NCBI RefSeq assembly: GCF_008801835.1
Contig: NZ_VZOW01000018.1
Coordinates: 1-64,000 of the forward strand
Source: Cupriavidus pauculus
Lineage (GTDB): Bacteria > Pseudomonadota > Gammaproteobacteria > Burkholderiales > Burkholderiaceae
Direction: 5' to 3'
DNA: 64,000 bases
The position numbers and the translations under genes were made by a program. The notes under the pieces are model-generated. The model was not told the origin of the DNA. It worked only from the letters and a program-made list of their open reading frames with translations, and did not search any database. Position 1 is the stretch's first letter, and the number at the start of each line of letters is the position of its first letter. Below are positions 8,955 through 17,200 of the stretch, piece by piece.

Positions 8955-10449
8955 GGAGCTATGCAGTGCCTATGCGGCACGCGCGGCGCGCTGCCTTGTT
9001 GCGGCGGGCCAGATCGGGCAGGCGCAGATCGCGGCACTGTTCCGTTGTAGCGACCTGCCCCTGTTTGGCACCGAACTCGAGCAATTGCATGCCATCATCG
9101 GCAGCCCGCTCGTTCCGCCCCCGCTCCAACTGGCGTACCAGCACAGCTTCTTGCCCATGGCGATGGCCTTCGAAGAACCCCATGTGGGGCAACTGTTCCT
9201 GCGTGACATGCTCAAGGGACCGGGTTCTCGGGCGGTCAAGTTGCAGAGAGCGAATCTGCACTCCTTCTGTATCAATCCTGGCGTGTGCCTATCGTGCCTA
9301 CAGGAGCAGATCGAACACGTCGGGATCGGGATCTGGTTGCGCTCAGGGATGCTGAAGGGATGGGAGATGTGTTTGGCGCACCATGAGCCCATACGACGCA
9401 TGTGTGCGGCCTGCAGTGAGGCATGCCGTCATCGCGGGCTGCCTCCGGCGCCCACCGAGGTATGCCAATGCGGCAAATCACTGCAAGTGGACAAGCGCGT
9501 CCTCACCCATGAAAGGGAGTGGTACGAGATCGCGCAGGATTTTCAGGCCTTGCTCAGGGTGGACCCCGAACGTGTAAACGGCCCGACACTGCAGGTACTG
9601 GTACGAGAGCAAGGTCTGATCCTGTCGGCGAACCAGGCAATGCCGGGCGACCTCTTGCATGGGGGGGAATCCGGGCCGGACCTGAGTCCAGGCAATGCGC
9701 TGCGCATGCGCGGCGCGGGTGAAACCAGTGCTGCGCGGGTAGCCTATGGGCATGGCTTTTCAGGCAGCCCGATCGTCAACGTGGTGGCTCTGCGGCGGAT
9801 GTTCGGCTCGGTGAGAGCAGCGATTGCGCTGCTGGGCCAAGCGGACCAGAAGGTGACCGGGGCTGCCAGCACGGGTGTGGGCCAACCGTTTCTGCAGGTC
9901 GATCGTAAGCCCGATGTTGCCCGATTAGAACTCGATCAGACCATGGTCATGGCGCTCAAGAAGCGGTTGCCCCACCTGAGACTGTCAGATCTCGAGCTCG
10001 CTTGGCGCGATGAACTGACCTATGTCGATTTGCACGCGCCGCGCTGGTTGAGGGATCAGTTCGCCTGTGCCGAACGACTGCAGGAGCGTTGGCAGGCGAC
10101 CGACGAGGCCTGGGCTCAGCAGGTGCGCAGGAAGGCTAAGGCCATGCGCCAGGATCTGCATGCGCCATGGATCACTGTGAAGCGGCTGCTCGATGGCGTA
10201 GTCCGGTACGCGACGTACCAGACGCAACGCGGCCGCTTGCCAAAGCTCGTCGCTGCACTCGCCACGGAGGCAGAGACCGGTGAAGAATGGGAGCGCCGCC
10301 ACCTGTACATTAAGCTGATCGATTACGCCCACCTTGCCACGGGTGCCCTCGATCTGTCCCGAAGCGAGATTGCTGCCCTTACCCGGGAACAGGTGAAGAG
10401 CAAGCTCGTCTACATCGACCGCAAGATTCGCGAAGATGGCAAAACATAG
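8911..10449 (+). CDS. Second TniQ-family protein
   Basis: This 512-aa protein starts at ATG 8911 inside the end of the preceding gene, with a GGAAGCGGAG ribosome binding site. It carries a TniQ zinc-ribbon pattern: NPGVCLSCLQEQIEHVGIGI, then KGWEMCLAHHEPI, CAACSEACRHRG and VCQCGKSLQ, so two CxxC-type sites and a C..H pair are visible between about residues 120 and 200. The C-terminal part is helical and unlike the upstream TnsD-like protein. Two TniQ-family proteins in one module suggest either two target pathways or a heteromeric selector. It overlaps the TnsA-like gene by 14 bases, so translation is probably coupled. Confidence 0.75.
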   Translation: MSKHLLGNMLAIQPEELCSAYAARAARCLVAAGQIGQAQIAALFRCSDLPLFGTELEQLHAIIGSPLVPPPLQLAYQHSFLPMAMAFEEPHVGQLFLRDMLKGPGSRAVKLQRANLHSFCINPGVCLSCLQEQIEHVGIGIWLRSGMLKGWEMCLAHHEPIRRMCAACSEACRHRGLPPAPTEVCQCGKSLQVDKRVLTHEREWYEIAQDFQALLRVDPERVNGPTLQVLVREQGLILSANQAMPGDLLHGGESGPDLSPGNALRMRGAGETSAARVAYGHGFSGSPIVNVVALRRMFGSVRAAIALLGQADQKVTGAASTGVGQPFLQVDRKPDVARLELDQTMVMALKKRLPHLRLSDLELAWRDELTYVDLHAPRWLRDQFACAERLQERWQATDEAWAQQVRRKAKAMRQDLHAPWITVKRLLDGVVRYATYQTQRGRLPKLVAALATEAETGEEWERRHLYIKLIDYAHLATGALDLSRSEIAALTREQVKSKLVYIDRKIREDGKT

Positions 10450-11350
10450 GTCCTCGGCACTCTCGCGCACGACAGCAAAGTCTGTGCTCCTTCGCGCGGC
10501 CGACGTTCACCAATCGCAGCACATGCCCCGGGAGGCGAACGCTGACCCCGCATGCGACGACGTGTCGTCTGGTCTTTGCTATCACACCCTGGCGCAGCAC
10601 TGTGTGAGCGGGCCGACACTCCCGGTAGACGAACGCGACGCGCTCGGCGTGCCCACCGGCGAGGCCTATCAGCATGATCTCTTTGCCAAGGGCAAACGCG
10701 GCGGACTGGGTCTTCAGGGCTTCAGCTTCAACTTGCGGGGCGGACAGCCCTACTTCTTCCAGAGCATGGCTCAGCGGCGTGCCGACTACCATCTGAAGAT
10801 GTGTCCGTACGTGCTGGAGATTCGCTGCAACTATCCGGTCATTGATACAGGGCGATTGCAGGGCGAGGGGCGTCAGGCGATCGTGTACGCCGATGATTAC
10901 GCCGTCATCCACCGGATGCTCAGCGTCGAGCTTGCGGCACGTCGCGGAAAGGTGCATCTGCACGGGTTGTGCTATCACCGCCGTGAATGGCAGCGTGCCA
11001 CAGTGCTTCTGCGCGGCAAGGACGTGACGCTTGAATACTTCCAGCCGCGCGATCTGCCCGACATCGAAGTCAAGAACGCGATCACCTGTTGCCAGTGGTT
11101 GCATCGCTGCGATCTGAATGCCTTGCGCCCGCTTGCCGTGCAGTTTTCTGCGAGATTGGGAGGCTCGCCCAACACAGGGGTGCTGGATGACACCATGCAC
11201 GAACTCGCACGGGCTCTGAAGTGCAGTGATGATGCGGCCTATGTTCTGCTCGCGGCGAGCATCGCGCTCGGTATGGTGTGGATTGACCCGTGCTACGAGC
11301 TGGGACCCCGCAAAACGCTGCATCTGCTGCGACGACGAGCATTCGCATGA
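10436..11350 (+). CDS. TnsA-like protein with degenerate endonuclease residues
   Basis: This 304-aa protein sits between the TniQ and TnsB-like genes and overlaps both (14 and 4 bases). It shows the TnsA layout: YVLEIRCNYPVID corresponds to VLDIREQFPLL of Tn7 TnsA, QAIVYADDYAV to the region holding catalytic Asp114, and YFQPRDLPDIEVKNAITCC to the conserved FTDKEINPVVKENI block. In my hand alignment the position of Glu63 falls in SMAQRR (a Gln) and the VKP segment holding Lys132 falls in LCYHRR, so only the aspartate is clearly kept. TnsA normally cuts the 5' ends of the transposon. If this protein is inactive, the element would make cointegrates. Family assignment is supported mainly by context and this pattern, not by strong identity. 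Confidence 0.55.
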   Translation: MAKHRSSALSRTTAKSVLLRAADVHQSQHMPREANADPACDDVSSGLCYHTLAQHCVSGPTLPVDERDALGVPTGEAYQHDLFAKGKRGGLGLQGFSFNLRGGQPYFFQSMAQRRADYHLKMCPYVLEIRCNYPVIDTGRLQGEGRQAIVYADDYAVIHRMLSVELAARRGKVHLHGLCYHRREWQRATVLLRGKDVTLEYFQPRDLPDIEVKNAITCCQWLHRCDLNALRPLAVQFSARLGGSPNTGVLDDTMHELARALKCSDDAAYVLLAASIALGMVWIDPCYELGPRKTLHLLRRRAFA

Positions 11351-13752
11351 CAACGGCGACCTGCCCAGTCGAACTCAACCGGCTTTTCTGTTGGCCACGC
11401 GGGAAGGGCGGCAATGGGCGCTACCGCTTTGTACGCTTCGACGCGCGTCGGGGCCGGCTCGCCTTCTATCCGCTGGATGGGGGCAGCGCCGGAACGCAGT
11501 TCCCGCTGGTGGTGGTTCCGGTTGACGAGGTGGAGCGGGCCCTGGCTGGCGGGGGACTCGTCGAGGTCCCCGACACCGAGCGTACGGCACACATGTACAG
11601 CAAGGGGGAGGGCCTGACGCCTGTCGATGCGCGTCGTTGGGCCAGGCGACTTGCCATCATCGCTGCGCTGCTCGACACGGGCCGGGTAGTGAGTGCCTGC
11701 GCTGGCATTGGTAGCATCGACGCAATCTTCTTTGATCCGGCCGTCTTCCATAGTGCAATTCGCTGCGTCGGCGATCAGTTTCAACTACGGCCCGCGCGCA
11801 TCGCGCAACTGGTCGCACAGTGGCTGCACTATGGTGCGGACGATGCAGCTGTGATCCCGCTTACGGAGCACTCAGGTGCCAAGCGCCAATCCCATGGCGA
11901 TTCCCGTGAAAGAAAAAAGCCCGGAGTGCGGTCGGCCTACGAACTGAAGCATCACTGCATGCTGATCCGCTTTAACGAGTTCTGGCGAGCTCGGGTGATG
12001 GCTGCGATCATTGCCTATCGCCTTGATTCAGAGAACTGGGAGGAGGCCGTTGCGCGATTGCGACAGCGCAAGTCCTTCTACAAGTACGTGCGCGACAATT
12101 TTAGCTTTGTTCCTGGTCATCGAGACGACCCGCATCCTCCCGGCATCGATGGCGCGCATATCCCCTCGTTGTTTAGTATCAACGCCCACAAGCGGACGAT
12201 GCTGGATGAGTTGCGTGCGGAGATGTTTCCGCCCCTCGTCGACTTGCCGACCGGTGGCAATGCCTCGGACCTATGCGAGGAACGGCTGCTTGTCGTCGAC
12301 ATGGATGGGCTGGTCCTCGATTTCATTGACATCGTTGTGGAGGAGGATGGCCGTCAGCTTGTGCTAGGCCCGCCCACGCTTATTTTGGTGATCGCGCGAC
12401 GCAGCAACTGCATTGTTGGCTGGTATCTGACGATGCGGCCAGAAAGCGCTCTGTGCTACTGCTATGCCCTCTACAACGCACTCAGTGATAAGGCGCCCCG
12501 ATTGCGCCAGCTCGGCTTCGAGCAAGTGCCGCCGGGTATCGTATCCGGTGCCATCGATGAAATCTTCATTGACCGGGGGCCTGGGCGCGGCCGTCAGTTC
12601 CTAGAGGTGGCCACAAAATTGCTCGGCATCGGCCTGCAATGGGGGCGGACCAAAGTGCCGGAGGACAAAGGCGATGTGGAAAGTGGGGGAGGGCTGGTAC
12701 AGACGCAGGTGCGCGATCAAGAGACGTCTCTGAAGAACAGCTGGCTGATCGAGCAGACCAGAGCGTCATTGCAGGCAAGGGTCGCGACCTTGCCGACGGG
12801 GGTGATCACCGCGGAGCGACTGAAGACCTATCGTGCCGAAAGACGGCGAGGAAAGATTCCGGACAAGGTGCAATCATCGCTCCGAGGCTGTGATTGGATG
12901 GTCGCGGAAGCCGTCTCATCGATCAATACCAATTGGAAATCCGACAGCCTGGGCCTGACGCTCAGCATGCGGGTACAAGGCACGCCGAACACGCGTGTTG
13001 GCATCCACGCTGCGATGTTGGAGTCGCGGCGTGGCAACGCACGCGCTCCCTGGAGTGAGACCGACCTTTTGTGGCGCACACTGCCCACGTACGACGATTG
13101 CAAGCTACGTCGTGGGGCGATCCGGAAGAACAATGTGACCTATGGGGGAAATCGCGAGGACGATTGTGGGAGCGAAGCTGCCGCTGCGCTCGCGGAGTAC
13201 GCCAAACAATGGCGGCAAGACCATCCGAACGAGCGTGGAGCGCCGCCGCTGGCACCGATCGTGATCCCACCCTATGGGAACTGCGCCTACTGGCTGAATG
13301 GTAGCCGCGTGATTGTGATTCCCGCGCGAGTCAAGGCTCGGGAGTCCTATGGCGAAGCGGCGGATCTTGAGATCATTGAGTTTCTGAATTTCGAGCTCAA
13401 TAGCGGGAAACGGGAGGACGAGATTCAGGGTGTGCTCGATTCCCGGGCGAAGGCCAGCCGGCGTGCGCAGGAAGCGAGCAGAAGGATCATGGAGGTGGCC
13501 AATCGCGATCCCGCGAGGGAGACCTTCAACGTCAAAATGGCTGCAAAGAGTCAAGCCCGCGAAGCTGCCCGACAGAAAGAGGACCTGACGCGCTTCAATG
13601 AGGTCGCACAGAAGCTCGGATTGCCCATCGTGGTGGCGCCAGAGGCCCCGGCTGCGTCGCCTTCGCTGAAGGATGCCGTGATCACGCCTCGTCCGGTTCC
13701 GGAGGAGGGGGAGGGCGAAGGCGAAGATGACTCGCGGAACGGGGTGCAGTAG
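11347..13752 (+). CDS. tnsB: TnsB-like DDE transposase
   Basis: This 801-aa protein starts at ATG 11347 in an ATGA overlap with the TnsA-like stop, so the longer frame upstream is not used. It has the retroviral-integrase fold signature in order: VVDMDGLVLDFIDIV (first Asp), a beta segment ending RRSNCIVGWYLTM, FIDRGPGRGRQFLEVA (second Asp in DRG), and VPEDKGDVESGGG (Glu in the KGxVE motif). An N-terminal DNA-binding region and a C-terminal mu-transposase-like beta domain (near YWLNGSRVIVIPARVK) flank it. The last ~120 residues are basic, then acidic. It would carry out 3'-end cleavage and strand transfer. A 343-bp stretch near its 3' end is duplicated at 20425-20766. Confidence 0.85.
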   Translation: MTTATCPVELNRLFCWPRGKGGNGRYRFVRFDARRGRLAFYPLDGGSAGTQFPLVVVPVDEVERALAGGGLVEVPDTERTAHMYSKGEGLTPVDARRWARRLAIIAALLDTGRVVSACAGIGSIDAIFFDPAVFHSAIRCVGDQFQLRPARIAQLVAQWLHYGADDAAVIPLTEHSGAKRQSHGDSRERKKPGVRSAYELKHHCMLIRFNEFWRARVMAAIIAYRLDSENWEEAVARLRQRKSFYKYVRDNFSFVPGHRDDPHPPGIDGAHIPSLFSINAHKRTMLDELRAEMFPPLVDLPTGGNASDLCEERLLVVDMDGLVLDFIDIVVEEDGRQLVLGPPTLILVIARRSNCIVGWYLTMRPESALCYCYALYNALSDKAPRLRQLGFEQVPPGIVSGAIDEIFIDRGPGRGRQFLEVATKLLGIGLQWGRTKVPEDKGDVESGGGLVQTQVRDQETSLKNSWLIEQTRASLQARVATLPTGVITAERLKTYRAERRRGKIPDKVQSSLRGCDWMVAEAVSSINTNWKSDSLGLTLSMRVQGTPNTRVGIHAAMLESRRGNARAPWSETDLLWRTLPTYDDCKLRRGAIRKNNVTYGGNREDDCGSEAAAALAEYAKQWRQDHPNERGAPPLAPIVIPPYGNCAYWLNGSRVIVIPARVKARESYGEAADLEIIEFLNFELNSGKREDEIQGVLDSRAKASRRAQEASRRIMEVANRDPARETFNVKMAAKSQAREAARQKEDLTRFNEVAQKLGLPIVVAPEAPAASPSLKDAVITPRPVPEEGEGEGEDDSRNGVQ
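13115..13457 (+). repeat. Direct repeat, copy 1 (inside the TnsB-like gene)
   Basis: This segment near the 3' end of the TnsB-like gene recurs in the same orientation at 20425-20766. The two copies align along their whole length with scattered substitutions and a single-base deletion in copy 2, where a run of five G becomes four. Copy 1 is in frame and appears functional. Confidence 0.9.
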
Positions 13753-14207
13753 CTATCCCCTGCTGCCTCGAGGCTGGAGTAGCACCTGTCGTTCCGCCTG
13801 CGTCATCGCAGCCGCGCCCATCCCCTCGGCAGACGCTCGCCTTCCCAATCACTTGTGATCCGTTGCACCGACAGAAGGATAGGGCAGGCAGTCTCTGTTG
13901 GCGGTCACAGCAGGAACGCGCAGGCTGCGCCGAACCACCCTGAAGCGCCGCTGAGAGGGCAGTCTCCGAGGCCCGAAGCCTCGGCGTTGCTCTCGGAGAG
14001 GCCCCTACCAATTGGGGGTCCACAGATTGCGGTGCTGTGTGAGGAAATGATCAATTAAACCGTATCACGCACCTTCTCGGCGTTTGGGCCACCATCGGTG
14101 GTGACACCTTCTTAGCGTTGTTCAGCGAAGGTCGGCGAAACGCTGGAGCGTTTGGTGGGCTCATTTCGGATATCGAAAATTTAAGAATCTAAGTTTGAGG
14201 AGGGGGG
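13753..14207. other. Intergenic between the transposition module and its cargo
   Basis: About 455 bases without a convincing gene. A perfect 7-bp inverted repeat (CCGAGGC at 13966-13972, GCCTCGG at 13978-13984) could form a hairpin but is not followed by a T run, so it is not a classical terminator. The last part turns AT-rich just before a strong GAGGAGGGGGG ribosome binding site (14196-14207) for the NERD-helicase gene, and a promoter for that operon is probably there. I could not recognise transposon end repeats. Confidence 0.4.
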
Positions 14208-17200
14208 ATGGTCTGTCGCGTAAGGTATCTCAGTAGTGCTGGAATTATGCCGCGCGAGATAAAGGGAGTTGATGCGCTATCAAAGGCGTTCCCGCCGGAG
14301 TGGTTGTTCTACGTGTCGCTGAATTGCTTTCCGCGAAATCAGTCGGCCATGGAAATCGACGCCGTGGTGGTGACTGATGACCAGGTTCTGTTGCTAGAAA
14401 TCAAGGATTGGAACGGCACGCTCACATGTCGAGGTGATCGTTGGTTTGTAGGAAAAGCGCCTCGCGGTCGCTCTGCGGTTGCCGCGAGCGAGGAAAAGGC
14501 CAAGAAGCTCAGGTCGGTGATCAAGAGCGAAAGTCTCTTGGCCGGCGCGTTTCGCGTCGAAGCCCGTGTCGTATTCACAGGCACCGCTGATGGTGCAAAG
14601 CTGCCGGGTCACGAGGCTGCGCGAACACTAACGCTGGCCGAAGCCTGTTGTATTGGCGATCCGTTAAAGCGACAGCACTACCTGCCGAAGGGCCAGCTTC
14701 AGCTTAAAAAGGCGCACCAGCTGGAGTCGGAGTTTGACCGGATCTTCAATAACGCCAAACTCTTCCAGCGCTCGGAGATGGACTGGTCTGGTCACGCGGT
14801 GACGGAGAGTGATGTCTTCGTTCATCCCCGGGGGGTGTGGCAGGACCACTTTGCACACAGGCGCAGCGAACCCCGCCTCAAGGCCATGGTGCGGACGTGG
14901 TCGTTTGACCGGCTACCCGTTGGCCTGAACAGTGGCGAAACGCGCAAGCTGGTGGCCTTGCGCGAAACCAACGCATTGGCCTATCTCCAAGATGTGGGCA
15001 GCGATCTGATTGCGCGGGACCGCGTCCTCCGGGAAGCGATCGCACCGGAGGAGGAGATCTCCACAGATCACTTCGAGGTGCGCCATTTAGGGGCCGGGTG
15101 GAAGCCTCTCGACCGATATCTCGTCCATCAGGACGACGATCTGCGCATGCAGGACAGAGTCGTGATGACCGCTAGCCTGCTGAATATTGTGGCGCAACTG
15201 CATCGTGTCAATGTCACCCATCGCGACATTGGCCCACGCGCAGTGTGGATTGGTAGTCATAGTGACGTCGCGCTCACGGGGTTCATGTCCTGCCAATTGC
15301 CGGACAAGTCGTCTGTCATGGACTGGCTCAGCGAACTGCGCGGCTACGCGACGTTCCTTCCAGAGGATGTCACCGGTGTGCCCAGTTCAGGGCGTCAACG
15401 CGACGTTTATGCGTGTACCTATCTTGCGGCACACATCCTGACCGGCAGGAGTCTCCTCAATGTCCACGTTGACAAATTCATCGCATCGCTGCCGCAAGAG
15501 CTATTGATCCTGGAGGGATGGTTTCGCCGCGGGTTGGCGCAGGATCCGACCGCGCGGTTCGTGGATGCGATTGCGCTGACTGAGGCCTTTTCCGCCTTGG
15601 TGGAGAGCGCAGCGCCGGACGTATTTGATGCAACGCTGTTAGACCGGTTTGAGACGAGCATCGTCCCTTTTACGGCATGGCCACCCACCGCACCTGGCAC
15701 AACAGTGGGGCAGAAACACACCTATTCGCACGAGAAGGACGGCCGGGTCTTCATGGTCAAGGTGTGGATGTCCCTGCAAAGAAACCGTTCGTTGGCCAGC
15801 GACTGCGCCTTGCTCAGGCTCCTGCAAAGCGTGGAGAAGTTACAGGGAAAGCCTGTCGACGGGATGCCGAAATTCGTAGCGTGTGGTCTGTCGCCCGTCG
15901 GCGTGTTCGTCGTCTATGAGCGCGCCGAAGGCGTGCCGGTCGCCACGCTCGCCACACTTCCGGAAAATGCTTCGCTACGACTTGCGCAACAAATTCTGCG
16001 TACGGTCACTGCCTTGCATGAACTCGGCTGCGAGCACGCCGATATCTCGCCAAACAATGTACTCATCGAGGTGGACAACGCGTCCGCGGTGCTCATCGAT
16101 CCCTTCGATATCGCACCCACGGGGGATGGCACGGTTCGCACACCGTCCATGTCTCCGACGAACTGGGAGCATCTGAATCAGATGGCCATCGATCGATATG
16201 CCGCCTTGAAGGTGTCATGTCTTCTGATGGAGCTCGATGCCGGCGCTCTGGCCACGACGCTACTCGAAGAACTGCGAACAGAGTTGGATCAGCCGGTCAT
16301 CGAGTCGTTGGAGCGAGCCTCTTCGCTGGTGGCCAAGGCCGTCGCAGTTGCCAGTGCTCCTGAAATCAATGTGTTTGACGTGCGCACATCGTTGGATACT
16401 CATGGGTTTGGCGATGCAGACCGGATATATGTTCGCCGCAAGGTGGAAGATGACGGGCGCACCAACTTCCTGCTCACAACCGCGAAGGCCCAACTGCAAC
16501 TTGCCGGTGACGGCCAACGCCTACACAAACACTGGTTTAGGAAAACGTCTTTCACGGCGTTGGCCTACGAGTCCGCGGCGGGCCACGACAACCTCCAATT
16601 CCATTTGGAACTGGGGGGCGGTAGCGAGAGCGGGTTCGATGCGCTCTATGCCTACTTGTGCGGGCATCCGCGATTCGCCGTTCCTTCGCGAGGCGCGTTG
16701 GTGTTACCCAGCGATTTCCAGTTCGACGTCGCTTGGCATTGGCGAAAGCTTGTCGAGCTGGAAGAGGATGCTCGTGTCGAGATCGCGGTCACGGAGGTGC
16801 TCTCCCAGCGAGATCAGACTATCGCGTGTACCTACGACAACTTGGGGAAAGACTTCGACTTCGATGATGAGGATGTTATCGAGGTGTACGCGGGAAACCG
16901 CCGGATTGGATACGTTGATCTGCCTTCCAGCGCAATTCCTGCCGCCATTGGCATCGTATGCGACCGAGGTCGCATCGCCGCCGGTGATCGCCTCCGGCTG
17001 GCAGGACGACGCGAGCAGACATCGATGGAGCGGCGCGCTAGGGCTGTGCGCCGGATTCTCGAGTATCGCTCGGTAATCTCGAATCTAATCGACTACTTTG
17101 ATCCCGCGCAGCGACTCGATCCCCTGCAGTTCGATGTGGCGGTCCCGGATGACGAGTTGGCCAACTACGGCCTCAATGCTGGGCAGCGGCACGCATTCCG

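Noticed and set aside
13966..13984. Rho-independent terminator after the TnsB-like gene
   Set aside because: The hairpin is perfect but is not followed by a T run and lies more than 200 bases beyond the stop.
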